Below are positions 38,047-49,789 of a stretch of DNA of 53,587 nt, in pieces. Within the stretch, counting starts at the first letter, position 1. The number at the start of each line of letters is the position of its first letter. The stretch covers positions 1-53,587 of the forward strand of contig BCKL01000047.1 in NCBI GenBank assembly GCA_001600635.1, in the 5' to 3' direction. The notes under the pieces were generated by a model. The model was not told where the DNA came from. It worked only from the letters and a program-made list of their open reading frames with translations, and did no database searches. Position numbers and translations under genes: made by a program. This stretch comes from Leucosporidium creatinivorum. Its lineage: Eukaryota > Basidiomycota > Microbotryomycetes > Leucosporidiales > Leucosporidiaceae.

Positions 38047-38854
38047 GATTTAGACTGGGGTAAGTTGGGCGACGGAGAACAACGAGAGGGAGGATGCGGA
38101 GTGTAGGAAAGAGCAGGCGAGTTAGTTTAGAGTACAATGTGATACAGTGATTCCAATGCTGCTGCAGCTGTAGCCAGATGAGGCTTACAGAGAAGTGATG
38201 TGTAGAAGGAAGAGAAGGGGAGTGATTCACTCGCCTTTCTCAGCTCACATCGATTCCCCTCTGAACCGAATGTTGAGCGCCGAGAGCTCGTCTGAGCGAC
38301 TTTGAAGTGTCCACGAGCCTCCCCCATGTACCATACTTCCCTACAGAAGTCTCTGAGGCGTGTCCCTTCCCCCTCCCTGTCGGAGAAAGCCGCGAGCGCC
38401 CCCTGCGAAGTCCGGCCGCGGTCACCAGACCTTACAAGTCGAGCTGGGGCTTTTGTGAGGCGTGTAGGAGGGTGTAGAGTACACGGAGGGGATGATTAAG
38501 CTTCCCTTGTTGCCGCGACGGCGAGCAGGGAGGTGACCGAGGTCGAAAGCACACTCAGAAGCTCGACCGAGCGCCGAGCTTTGTCTCCCAGGCTACCGCT
38601 CAACAGGCTGCAGGTGTTATTGCGCACTTGTCAAGCGCCTGAGGCGTTGTTTGGACCTTCAGCAGCGAAAAGCTGAGCTGCACTGGACCAGATCACCTCA
38701 GATCAACCTCATCCATCGCCATCAAGTCTCACCAGCTCACTCGGTCAGCTCTCGGTCGACTGGCCTCTCGCTCTGCAGTGCCACCTCTGAGCTCGTGTGC
38801 TGTGTACATAGTTTTGCTGATGATTGCTGACGACTGGAAGCTACTCGGGGCCCG
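38047..38854. promoter_or_regulatory. Enolase promoter region
   Basis: About 800 bp between enolase and the leftward glutamine synthetase stop, the longest intergenic stretch apart from the pre-kinase region and long enough for a strong promoter. Two GCGCCGAG octamers lie at about 38277 and 38571. No TATA box is obvious near the ATG. A pyrimidine-rich stretch and CCCAG just before the ATG could be a 5' leader intron end. Confidence 0.45.
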
Positions 38855-40934
38855 CTAAGCGAGCTCAAGGTATCGCTGCACCTCCCAGTCGGTCACGGCG
38901 GCAGCGAACAGCTCCCACTCGTGCTCCTGCGAAATCGAGAGTCAAAAGTCAGCATCAGCGTCGAGCGATAGATCCTCCTCGAACGCGCAGTCCAACTCAC
39001 CCTCGTTCCGCAATAATGGTCCACAAAGTCGTCGCCCAGCACCTTCCTCGCCAAACTGGCCTCATGGGCCATCCTCGCCGTCGCCTCCTGCAGCGTCTTG
39101 GGCAGTCGTTGCAGCTTGGGGAGGGTTTCGCCCTTGGTACGGAGGGGAGGCTGGGTGAGAGGGAGCTTGTTCTTGATGCCGTAGAGACCGCAGGCAATGA
39201 CCGCCGAGAAGGTCAGGTAGGGGTTCATCTGCAGGAACGGAGGAGGTCAGCGGTGTAATTAGAGGTGAATCTCGCTTCGAGCGACGGAAATAGGCGAAAG
39301 AGAGTAGAAGGAAAGCTCACATCGGCGCCGGGCACGCGCACTTCGAGGCGAGTGGCCGCTCGGTCGGCGAGGGGAGGGGAGATGATGCGAACGCTGGCTA
39401 CGCGATTCTCGTAGGCGTAGGAGACGTTGACGGGAGCCCAGTAGGACTCGACGAGGCGCTTGTAGCCGTTGACAGTCGGGACGAGGCAAGGCATCTGCGA
39501 GAAGGGGAGCAGCGAGGTCAGCATCGAGTCAACCTCGGCGAGACGGGATCGAGGAGCTGGAGGCGGGGAAAAGAGCTTCAGACTACTTACAATGTCGGGC
39601 AGTCCCTTGAGCACACCAGCGAGGAACCATTCGGCGACTTCCGAGATCCTCTTCGTATCCTCAGACGCTGCTCCCTCCCTGCCGTTCTCCACCTCACTCT
39701 CCTTGACCGCGAATATGTTCTCCCCAGACTTATCCCTCAAGCTGATGTGAACGTGACCGCTGCAGCCGGGCTGATCGGCGTAGGGCTTGGCCATGAAGGT
39801 CGGCATGATGCCAAACTTGTAGCCTGTAGTCTTGGCGACCCATTTGAAGAGCTCGGCGTTGTCGGCCATGCGGAGGACGGGTTGGTAGGCGAGTGCTGAC
39901 TCGAAGACACCGGGTCCAGTCTCGGTGTGGTGGCCTGCGAGCTAGGCGTATCAGCTCGAGCTCGGCGGTAGCGCGGCGAAGTAGGAGAGAGAGGCTCACC
40001 TTCGATGGGGATGCCGAACGCTGCAGCGTTGTCGTACAGAGCATGGAAGTACTCCGAGTTGAGCTCGGGGCGAAGGAGCGAGTAGCCGTGAGCGCCCGAG
40101 GTGAGAGGTACAAGGTCGCGATACTTCTTGGCGGCGACAGTGTCGGGCGTTTCCTGTGATCAGATAGGTCAGATACGGGTCTATACATCTTCATTATGAC
40201 TCGGCGTACCTTAAATTGGAAGTACTCGTACTGTAGGGGTGCAGATGGTCCATCAGCGAACCACGAGCCGACCGAGCTTGAGCCGACGTACCTCTGCTCC
40301 AGCGTAAGCCTCGTAACCCTCGTCCGTCAGATCCTTAATGACCCTCTGCAGAGTTCCACGAGGGCATGCCGAAAGCGTCTCGCCGTTGTCGGGCTCGATG
40401 AAGGTGAGGAGGAAGAAGGGAAGGGAGGGGGTGGTGAAGGTTCGGCGATAAGTGTCGAGGTCGATGCGAGCAGTGATGTCCCTGTACCCGTTTCCGAGAT
40501 TGCTGATCTTGAGCTCCTTGGGGTCTGTTCTCGACCACAGATATGAGCTTGAGCCGACGCGAGTGGAGCCGCCGGACGACGTCAAGCTTACAAGCAAGGT
40601 CGTGCATGTCCCAGCCAAATGTCACGCTGCAGAATCCGAAGCCTTGAGCCTTCACCGCTGACAGGAACTTGTCCTTGGTCATGATCTTGCCTGTTGTAGA
40701 GCAGGGTTGATTAGCGGAGAGCGGTTGAAGTGAGGTGCTGCAGCTTGCTCACCTCGCAGGATGCCATCGACGTCGACTCCGGCGACCTGTTGACGTATGG
40801 ATAGACTGTTGGCTGCTGTAGCGCAAAAGTCCGATGCCTGCTGAGCTACTCACCTGAACCTTGGTGTCATTCTCGAGCACCAGCTTCAGCTCTTCGAGGT
40901 TGGTGGGTGCTGCTGGTGGGCTTGTAGGTGCCAT
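38855..40934 (-). CDS. Glutamine synthetase, type I-like
   Basis: Belongs to the bacterial-type (GS I-like, FluG C-terminal/lengsin) branch found in many fungi beside the usual GS II. It probably ligates ammonia or an amine to glutamate or a related acid, but the true substrate is unsure. Start MAPTSPPAAPTNLEELKLVL. Motifs: AGVDVDGILRGK, FGWDMHDLACP, PFFLLTFIEPDNGE, CPRGTLQRVI, EGHHTETGPGVFESALAY, MPTFMAKPYADQPGCSGHVH (ATP and glutamate site), KGLPDIMPCLVPTVNGYKRL, RVASVRIISPP and RLEVRVPGADMNPYL. It ends DWEVQRYLELA. About eleven introns. Its ATG is only 131 bp from that of the divergent DNA ligase gene. Confidence 0.88.
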
Positions 40935-41065
40935 GTCTGCTTCGTGAGACGAGTTTCTGTAGCACAGTCGAAAGTGAGAAGCGAGCAAAGAGTGGTAGAA
41001 AGCGAAGGAGCGACTCAGCGCGTTTCGAGGGCGTCACCAGCTTAGATTCCCCCCACAACTCTTCG
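40935..41065. promoter_or_regulatory. Compact bidirectional promoter (GS / DNA ligase)
   Basis: Only 131 bp separates the two divergent start codons, so both genes must share promoter elements. Rightward, this stretch stays open in frame with the ligase from an ATG at 40928. That ATG lies inside the first codons of the opposite gene. Confidence 0.7.
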
Positions 41066-44000
41066 ATGAAGCGGACTCAACCAACAGAGCAGACCGAAGC
41101 AGCGCCGAGCAAGAAGAGCAAGCAGCAGTCCCTCGCCTTCACCTCACCAGCCACTTCGACGTCCCGAGCAGCCCAAGAAGCAGCCGATGCTCGACTCGCA
41201 AGGGAGCTCGCACAGAGCGAGGGTCTGCTGTTGAAGGATCGCAAATGGGAGGGTGGGAGCAGCAGCAGCAGCAAGAGTAAGGATAAGAACAAGGTGGACA
41301 AGGGCAAAGGGAAAGCGGTACAGGTCAAGGCCGAGCAGCAGAAGCCGTCCGAGCTGCTGGGCGACGAGGATTCGGACGACGACCTCATCATCATCGACGA
41401 CCCACCACCGAAGCCTGCTCCCAAGTCGAAATTAGCTTCCTTCTTCGCCCCCAAACCTGCGCCTTCGCCCAAAATCAAGCCCGATCCCGAGCAGAAGCCT
41501 CCGACGAAGCGCCCAGCTCCCTCCGCCTCCCCTTTCAAGCCTTCGGGCGGCTCTTTCTTCGCTACGAGCGTCAAGAAGGAGCTCGATACTACTCCAATAC
41601 CCTCCACCTCCAAGCTGATTGCCGTCAAACCCCTCGACACAAGCGTGTACGAGTTCAACCCGTCGACCGACGTGGACGTCTCGCTCTGGCCGGGAGGCAG
41701 GATGCCCTACAGCTTTCTCACCGAAGCCTTCGTCATCGTATCGGCTACCAAGTCCCGTCTCATCATCTCCCGCGTCCTCACCAACCTCCTCCGCACCGCC
41801 ATCGAACTCGACCCAGCCTCGCTGGAAGCCCTGGTCTACCTCACCACCAATCGGCTCGGCCCAGCACACGAGAAGGACCTTGAGCTCGGTATTGGCAGTC
41901 AAGTGCTGGGCAAGGCCATCAGGGATGTTTCGGGGATGACGGCTGCCGCCGTCAAGGTGCTTCACATTGAGTTCGGCGATCCGGGTGAGCTCACCGCTTC
42001 TTCGTCTAAGACTCGAGCTGACCCTCATCCCACTCGCAGGGGACGTCGCTTTCGAAGCCAAGAAGACGGTCCGCCTCCTCGTGCAACCCACCCCTCTCGT
42101 CTGCCACAAAGTCTTCTCCACCCTCCTCTCCCTCACACGCCTCAAAGGCTCGGGCTCGCAAGATCGCAAGACGGCCACCGTCAAGCAGCTCCTCGTCGCC
42201 GCCAAGGGAGAGGAAGTGCGCTTCATCACTCGCACCATCCTCGCCAACCTTCGCATCGGCGCGGTCAGGCTCTCGCTCTTGACCGCGCTGGCGAGGGCGA
42301 CTTGCCTGTCGAGAAAGGGAGGGGTTGGAGGGGGAGATGAGCCGCAGGATGAGTGGTGGGTGACCAGGGAGGAGAGGGCGAGGGTAATGAAGGAGTTGAG
42401 AGCGGCGAAGAAGAGCAAGGCCAAGGTTAAGGAGGACGAGGAGAGGGCCGTCGAGCGCAAGATGGAGAAGGCCGAGCAGCTCGTGCGGAAGGTGTGGGCG
42501 CGTCATCCTCACTACGGCCATCTCGTCGACGCTCTGGTGAGCTGTTCCCTCCTTCCCTGCGTGTGTCCGCCGTGCTGACCTTCGACTCGTGTAGCTCGCC
42601 GACGCCTTCAACGACCTCGAGGGCCGCGTTCCGCTCGCCGTCGGTGCGTCACATCTGGCTCAGTTCTTACCTTTCATCGCTGACTTTGTCATTATTAGGA
42701 ACGCCCCTGGAACCGATGCTCGGCTCTCCCACTCGCGCCCTCACCGAGATCTACACCCGCCTCGGCCAACGCCCCTTCGTCGCCGAAGCCAAGCTCGACG
42801 GCCAGCGTGGTCAGATCCATGCCTCTACCACGGCGCCCGAGGGAGCAGAGGCGAGCGGTCAAGGATGCTGGTATGATCCGCTGCCGGGGACGGAGGGGAA
42901 GAGGCTCTGGGTGCGAGTCTTCAGCCGTCACTTGCTCGACATGACCGACAAATATCCCGACATCGCTTACACGCTTTCGGTGAGTTTCGCTTGACTTTGA
43001 TTTGTACTTGTCCGGAATCTCGGCTGACCTTGTGTCCCTTGCGCGCCACTACAGGCCCTCGTCCAGCGCGAGTCGACGACCGCCGAGCCTCTCACGGACT
43101 TCATCCTCGACTGCGAGGTCGTGGCCATCGACCCGGCGACCGGCGCACTCAAGACCTTTCAAGAGCTCTCTTATCGCTCGCGCAAGGATGTCGAGATGGG
43201 CGAGATCAAGGTTCGGGTCGGCATCTACGCTTTCGACCTCATGTACCTCAACGGCGAGGTGAGCTAGTGGTACACTCAACTGCTAGCCCGATGCTGACTC
43301 TCCAACCCTCTGCAGAGTCTCCTCGGCCTCCCCTTCCGCCGTCGTCGCGAGCTTCTTCACCAGCGTTTCGCGCCTCTCAAACCCACCGACATTCGTCTCG
43401 CACGTTACGACCTAGTCCCTTCCTGCACCGACAACGACCCCGAGAAGGTCAAGGAGTTTTTCGATGAGACGTTGAAGGTGATTTAAAAGGTTGAGCGAGC
43501 CGCCGAGCGAAGCTGACCCTTCCCTTCACTCGCAGATGAAGGCTGAAGGCATCATGGTCAAGGTAGAGCTCTTCGCCGTTCACTCTCAAACCTATCGCTG
43601 ACCAATCATTGTTCATAGCTGCTCGACGAGGCCGAGGTCGAGGTCGCGTCCGACGAGGAAGATGCAGGCTCGGATTCGACTCGGAGCGGCAGCCCCTCGA
43701 CTACCACCTCGCCCAGCAAGCCCGGCACGAAGCGCAAGAGTCGTCGCAAGGTTCTTCCGGCAACATACGAACCCGACAAGAGGGCTGACAGCTGGCTGAA
43801 GGTCAAGAAGGACTACCTCGAGTGAGTCGTCTCCAGTATCAGGCTCGACTCGACGCTGACTCGCTACTGCACAGGGACCTCGGTGACTCACTCGACCTCA
43901 TTCCCATCGGCGCGTGGCACGGCAATGGACGCAAGGCCTCGTGGTGGAGCCCTATCCTGCTCGGTGAGCGGGCTTCCTCCCCTGATCCCCGCCCGCGCCG

Positions 44001-44605
44001 AGCTGACTCTGTCTCTCTTCACGCTCTCAGGCTGCTACGATCAGGACACGGGACTCATCCAAGCTGTTTGCAAGTGCATGTCGGGATTCACGGACGAGAA
44101 GTACAAGGGTGAGTCTCTCGCTGGGCGTCTCTCCGAGCTGTTCGCTCATTCACTTCGCTCGGAACAGAGATCAACGTTCGCTACGCCCTCGGCGGCGAGA
44201 ACACGACCAAGTCTAGGCCTTCTGAGATCGAGGCGGGGAGTGGGTTGTTCGGACAGAACGACCGAGGAGTAACAGCTGATCTCTCACTCTGTCCCTCCCC
44301 CCTCTCCGATTCCCTCCCTCCATGTCGTTCCCTCCCATCGCCACCTCGCAGATCTCACCCCCTCAGTCTGGTTCATCCCTCAAGAAGTCTGGGAGATCCG
44401 AGGCGCCGACTTTACCCTCTCGCCTGTCTACCCCGCCGCCCAATCTCTCCTCGGCGAACGAGGTGTCTCCCTTCGTTTCCCTCGCTTCATCAAAGTCAGG
44501 GACGACAAGGGCATCGAGCAAGCGACAAGCAGTGAGCAGCTGGCTTCGATGTACGAGAAGCAGAGTGAGGGCGGCGGTGGGAAGCTGGGCGGTGGGGAGG
44601 AGTAG
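41066..44605 (+). CDS. CDC9: ATP-dependent DNA ligase I
   Basis: Joins Okazaki fragments and repair nicks in the nucleus. The N-terminus is disordered and basic (MKRTQPTEQTEAAPSKKSKQ). It contains KSKLASFFAPKP, which resembles the ligase PCNA-binding motif (QxxIxxFF) but has Lys in place of Gln. The DNA-binding domain has YSFLTEAFVIVSATKSRL and LARATCLSRKGG. The catalytic core has FVAEAKLDGQRGQIH (AMP-accepting Lys), FILDCEVVAID, VGIYAFDLMYLNGE and EGIMVK. The OB domain has DSWLKVKKDYLEDLGDSLDL, KYKEINVRYALGGEN and LTPSVWFIPQEVWEIRGADF. It ends GGGGKLGGGEE. About nine introns. The last join is read as a GTGGGT donor near 44229. The in-frame upstream ATG (40928) would add 46 residues. Confidence 0.95.
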
Positions 44606-44840
44606 GTCGACGGGAGCGTAGGAGCCGGCCGAGAAGGGCGGCAGAGGCAGCCATTGAGGAGGATGTGCTTGTGCTACGACGATAGCTTTGATCCCTTGAC
44701 CTAGTGGAATACATACGAGTCCCGCTACGTATCGCGCCTGTTGAGAGCGACCTCAGTGAGGCGAGTACCGAGCGCCGAGCTCGCTGCCATTGCTTTCTCA
44801 GCACAGTCGACTGTTTGAGAGAATATGCACTGCAGCTCAG

Positions 44841-45966
44841 CTACGCAGTCGCCGCCTGCGCCTTCAGCTTGGCCTTGGCCTTCTTCCTCTTGTTCTTCTT
44901 CGAGTTCTTGCCCATCTTCTTCCTCAGCAGCTCCCTCCGCTCCTTCGATAGTCGCCTGTTGCCCTTCAGCTTCTCCTTGACGATGACCTGCTTCACCGGG
45001 GCTGCAGCCTTGACCAATGGCCTTGCCTCCTTCTCACTCATCAAGAGGGGTACAGCGAGCAAGGGGACGTTCGGGAGGGAGGCGAGGGGTCGCCGAAGCT
45101 CTTGTCGCTTGGGCTGAGCGGGGCGTCGACGCTGCTTCTTTGGTGGTGCCGTGGCGTCGGAGGAGCTTGCAGGAGGCTTCTTGATCTCGGCGACGTCAGA
45201 GGGAGGAATGGCAGAAGGGGGAAGGTCGGCGTTGAAGTATGCGAGCGAGGGGAGGGGCGGCCGCGGTGCAGGTGGTGAGGGGTGGGTGAGAGTTCGAGTA
45301 GCGATGCGGGTGAAGTGTCGCGAGAGCTGTGAGAGGTAGCAGGTCAGCGAGCTCGTCGCAGATTCAGCACCGCAAGAGTGGACGAACCGGCTGCGAGAGG
45401 GATTCGGCGAGGATGGAGGCGCCGTCGATGACAATAGAGGCGATCGCGCCCGTGCGCTCCTTTACAGTAGCCTTGTCTTCGTCAGCAACGTCTCTGCAGG
45501 TAGCCAGAATCCAACAATCAGCTTCCATCTCGCTTGCGAAGGGAGAACCGAACGCACCGAATCCGCCGGTCTGGGACTGTAGGCCAGTCGTCTTCTGCCT
45601 CCTTAATGACCACAGTCTGAGGTGCCTTCTGCGTACTGAAGAGGCGGAAAGCTGTTCGGTCACAAGGGTCATCAGCTGCAGCTCAAGACCTTCGCAGCGC
45701 AAAACGAGCGACCTACCAACTTCCTCGGCCGGCGCTGGCTCAAGGGGAGCTGCTACAGGCGCATCGACTTGCATAGCCGTCTCCTGAGCTAGTGGATCGT
45801 CCACCTCTGCTGCCACACTCTCCATCGGCGCGTCCTCGTCGAAAGCGTAGCCCATCGAGGCGGAGAGCATGGCCTCGAGTTGCGCCAGTCGGTCGGCAGC
45901 AGCTTGATTCTGCCCATCGTCGGGCGAAGCTGACCTGGACGATCCAGGTGACGATGATGTGCTCAT
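44841..45966 (-). CDS. Unknown protein with Lys-rich C-terminus
   Basis: Four exons. The start MSTSSSPGSSRSASPDDGQN opens an acidic Ala/Glu/Asp-rich region (YAFDEDAPMESVAAEVDDPL). Then come AFRLFSTQKAPQTVVIKEAE, DDWPTVPDRRIRDVADED and SIVIDGASILAESLSQPLS. A Pro-rich linker leads to a very basic tail, LKGNRRLSKERRELLRKKMG and NSKKNKRKKAKAKLKAQ. Such tails are typical of nucleolar or ribosome-associated proteins. I do not recognise a named family. An in-frame upstream ATG at 46104 would add 46 residues rich in Lys, Arg and Ser. It overlaps the ATG of the divergent Sec14 gene, so I prefer 45966. Confidence 0.6.
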
Positions 45967-46102
45967 CGGTAGTGAGGTGAAAATTGGCAGAACCCAAGCC
46001 TTCGTGACGACGGAAACCTTGCGTTTCGCTTGAGCTTGCTCGGCCTTTCTTCCTCTTGCAACTCGCTCGCTGTTCTTACTTCGACTCTCGGCGCTCTGCG
46101 GC

Positions 46103-47946
46103 ATGTCGTTCGAATCTACACTGAAGCTACCAAAGGCTGGCACACCCTTCAGCCTTCCGCTGGCCCATCCCGAACCAAGCGCGACCCCAGCGCCCGCGCG
46201 CCAACGCACCCCAGAGCAGGATGACATGCTCTCAAAGCTCATCGACACTTTCAACGCGCCCGACTTCAAGTTACCTTCTACCATCGACGCTCTCAAGACG
46301 ATCTGGCGCAAGAAGGATGGCAGCTCGGGGCGAAGCTGGCTAGGCTGGGGAGCGGCCCCCAAGGATGTGGTCGAGCAGCTCGAGCCGTTGAACGAGGTGG
46401 AGAAGTGCTACTGGTCTTCCGAGGTGAGCTTCGAAACCTCTGCGCTGCTGGCTACGCAGTCGCAGCGAGGCGGTCTGAAGAGCTGGAGCTGACTTGAGCG
46501 CGCCGTCGCCGAACCCTCTACAGGCCTTCGAACGCTGCCTCCGAGCAGTCAAGTGGGACTTTGCTGCAGCTGTAAAGCGAGCTGAGGTCACCCTCGTATG
46601 GCGCCGTGAGGCCAAGGTTGAGGAGATGAGCCCCGACCACGTCTCGCCCGAGGGAGAAACCGGCAAGGAGCTCGTCTTCGGCTACGACAAGGAATGCAGA
46701 CCAGTACTCTACATGGTGAGCGGTCTTTTCCGATCTGCCCTCTGACCTCACTGACCTGATCCCTCGCCTCTCGCATCTCAACCCTCGCCTGCCCCTCTCG
46801 CCTCCCCTACTCGCCTCCCCCTCTCGCCTCTTACCTCTCCGCTCTCCCTCATACCTCTCGACTCTTCCATCTCTCCTCTCCTCGTTCTCTTTTCCACCCC
46901 TCTCTTTGCACAGCATCCTTACCGTCAAAACACCGAGACCGGTACGCCTAACAACTCGCCGGTTCCCAGCTGTTTCGCCACGTCCACCTCGGTGCTGACT
47001 TTCTCGCGCTTGCAGGTCCTCGCCAGATCGACTTTGTCATCTGGTGCCTCGAGGTAAGTTACCTAGTACAATGTAGCAATCTCGGACCACTCGCTGACCT
47101 CTCGCCCGCCTGTTCACAGCGCACAATCGACCTCTGCCCCGCTACGAACCCGCCAACAGAAATGCTCTGCCTCTGCATCGACTTTGGCGCCAGTCGCAAG
47201 GTCAAGGCACCCCCTACCTCGCTCGGCCAGGCCAAGAAGGTGTACGTCCCTCTCCTCTCTACTCCGCTCGACTGGACGCGGACGATTCGGCTCGGCTCGG
47301 CTCACTCGTCGCTCTTCGCAGCCTCGACATCCTCCAGACCTACTACTGCGAGCGACTAGGTCGCGCCATCTGCGCCGATATCCCTGGCTTCTTCTGGCCT
47401 TTTTACAAGCTCGTTGGCCCCTTCGTCGACCCAAGGACCAAGGAAAAGATCCGGTTCCTCGAGAAGCCTGACGCCACCTCCCTCATCCATCCATCTCAGC
47501 TGCAAAAGCAGTTTGGTGGAGACGTCGATTTTCAATACGTACGTTGGCTGATCGAATCCTGTACCCAAGCGCCCGCTGACGACCCTTCTCGGCGCTCACA
47601 GGACCATTCGACCTATCATTTGGCTCTCCACCAACTCTGCATGGAGCGGAAAACGGCCAACCTCGAACGATGGCGCAAGCATGGCAACAACCTCTGTGGA
47701 CTCTCCGAGGCCGTCATTCGCGGCGCCACGGTGCTGGGGCAGGAGGATGGCGAGCAGACGGCGGTGGAGACTTCGCCTGAGGGCTCGGTGTTGGGAGAGA
47801 AGAAGGCGGTGCCGGTGGAGGAGGCTGTACCAGTAGCAGAGATGAACGGCCTCTCAGTCGAGGAGAAGGGCTCAGGCGAGTTTATCGATGCGCCGGTCGC
47901 GAGTCTGGAGAAGGTCGCCGAGGCGGCGCCTGCGGTCCACGCATGA
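46103..47946 (+). CDS. Sec14-like (CRAL-TRIO) lipid transfer protein, Pdr16-like
   Basis: Phosphatidylinositol-transfer-type protein acting on membranes and lipid supply. The N-terminal helical part (MLSKLIDTFNAPDFKLPSTI, LEPLNEVEKCYWSSEAFERC) precedes the CRAL-TRIO domain: GKELVFGYDKECRPVLYM, HPYRQNTETGPRQIDFVIW, LCLCIDFGASRKVKAPPTS, VLDILQTYYCERLGRAICAD, IPGFFWPFYKLVGPFVDPRT and KEKIRFLEKP. The RQNT and ERLG/FVDP motifs match the Pdr16/Pdr17 branch. The C-terminal 90 residues are Glu/Val-rich and disordered. Exon 46914-46941 is only 28 nt and follows a 198-nt CT-rich intron (46716-46913), about three times the usual length here. It is divergent with the Lys-rich unknown gene and convergent with the phosphatase gene (167 bp apart). 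Confidence 0.88.
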
Positions 47947-48113
47947 GCTGTGGAGCGGGGGAAATATTTGATGTAGACAAGCTATAGACCTACATACGAC
48001 TTCTTGACGCCTAATGACCACCCATCCTCACAAAGCTCGCTGGGGCGTCCTGTCGCTCTCGAATCGCCATCAGGTGCAAGCGAAGTAGGCTGCTGTTGCA
48101 CCATATATATGGC

Positions 48114-49476
48114 CTACGCCTTATGGGCCTGCTCCCACGCTTTTGCCAACGCCTCAAAGCAGAACATGACCTGCTTCTGCGTCTGGACCATCGTGCAGCG
48201 CTGCTCCCTCAGCGCATCAATCGTCAACCCGACGAAATCCCTCGGCGTGACTCCAAGCTTCTCAATCTTGTCGGATAGGTAAGGGCCAAGCGGGTGATCT
48301 GCCGGGGTCGGAGGAAGAGGCGAGAGTGATGGGAGAGAGCCCGAGATGAGAGGGAGGAGCGAGGCGATGGTCATGAAGGTTCCGGTTCGGCCGACGCCTG
48401 CTGAGCAGCCGACGAGGATGGGCGCGGGATCCGACGAAGTGGAAAGCGAGGTGTTGAGTGAGAGCATCGACTTGGTGAAGTTGACGAGGTGGGTCACGTC
48501 CGAGGGGATACCTTTGCGAGGGAAGGGTCGTCGCGAGATTTAGGGGGTCAGCTCTCGGCGCTCAGCTTCAGGAAGGCTAGACGAGCTCACCATGATCTCC
48601 CCATCCTCGGTACTCGACGTGGACGACCTTCCTGCCCTGCTTGTCGCCAGCCTTGCCGACCGTGAGCTTGCTCGTCCGAATGCCATCGCCGGCGACCTTC
48701 TCATCCAGCCTGACCCACACCGACTCCCCCTCCACCTCGGCACTAGGCAGTTCCCACGTCTCTCCAACGTCTTTGGGGAAGTATGGATGGCACTTTCGCC
48801 GTCCTTGCTCGACGAGTGGCGTGAGCTGGACGAGGAGGTTGATGAGGGGGAGCTCGGCGTTGTTGCCGTCGGCATGAGTCGCTGAGGTTGGCGGGGAGAG
48901 GAGGAGGGAGATGAAAGCGTGTAGCGTAGAAGCGATGGGAGCCTGTACGGACGACGAGTGAGCAACGGCTAGACGTCCGTCTGCGAAGGAGAGCGAGGCG
49001 CACCTGCGAAGCCACCCACCACCGCCGAGGGTATTGCTCCTCAGGCAGGCCTAAATTAGGTTCTTGGACTAGAGAGGCGTTGACGTATTCGCCTGCAGCT
49101 TGTCCTGGAGCCGGAGGGAGCAGGATCCGAGTCTTGTCGAAGGCGATGATGTCGCCATACCTGCAGAGCTCGTTGGTCAGCTCTGGGAGAGGTGCAGAGC
49201 GGGCATTATTCACCTGTTCTTCCTCACGTTGTCGTCTAGCAGGCCGTTGCTCATCGAGAACCGAGCATAATCCCCTCCCGCGCTTCCCAAGCTAGGTTCG
49301 ACCGTCCTCCTGCTGGCAGTAAGCCTCTTACGCTCGCCCGTGACACCCGCCTGCACCTTGGCAGCACACTGGTGTCGCTGCTGCTCCCTCGTAGTGAGAG
49401 CATGGTCGATCTCGCTGAAGGCGGGGTAGGAAGAGAGCGGGACGGCGAGAAAAGGTGGGAGTGAGCGCGATACCAT
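48114..49476 (-). CDS. Protein tyrosine phosphatase with altered P-loop
   Basis: Classical PTP fold removing phosphate from phosphotyrosine in signalling proteins. Start MVSRSLPPFLAVPLSSYPAF. Conserved pieces: ARFSMSNGLLDDNVRKNRYGD (NRY motif in part), AFDKTRILL, GEYVNASLVQEP, RRWWVASQAP, KCHPYFPKDVGETWELPS, RKVVHVEYRGWGDHG and ILVGCSAGVGRTGTFM. It ends AKAWEQAHKA. The catalytic Cys and Arg are kept (Cys codon 48405-48407). The His before Cys, nearly invariant in the VHCSAGxGRTG loop, is Gly here, and the WPD loop reads WGD. These changes may alter the Cys pKa and loop motion, so activity may be low or unusual. The general acid Asp is present. Three introns. Confidence 0.88.
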
Positions 49477-49789
49477 CTGAAGCCGGTTGTGTAGGTGAAT
49501 CGCTTTGTTCGTGTTGCGCTAGGTGCTGGCGAGAAGAGCGAGGTGAAGGCAGGAGTGAGAGAGGAAGTCGCGAGCTCGGACGGCCTGGAGCTCGCTGCCC
49601 CTGGCAGGTTGGAGGACAGTAAGAGGGAGACGCTCGCCCGGGAGTAGTCAGACTGTCCAACAGCTACTCTGCTGCTCCCCTTCGAGCAACCTTAAAGCGA
49701 CCCGCGCAACCTAAGAGACAGCGCCGAGCTCGAGGCGACTCTCTCCCTCTCGCTTCTTCGTCTCGCTCGCTCGCTACTTCCTCCCCATC
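49477..49789. promoter_or_regulatory. Divergent promoter region (phosphatase / small heat-shock protein)
   Basis: About 310 bp between divergent starts. One GCGCCGAG octamer lies at 49721-49728, some 60 bp before the heat-shock-protein ATG. I could not find a convincing heat-shock element (repeated nGAAn units). Confidence 0.5.
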
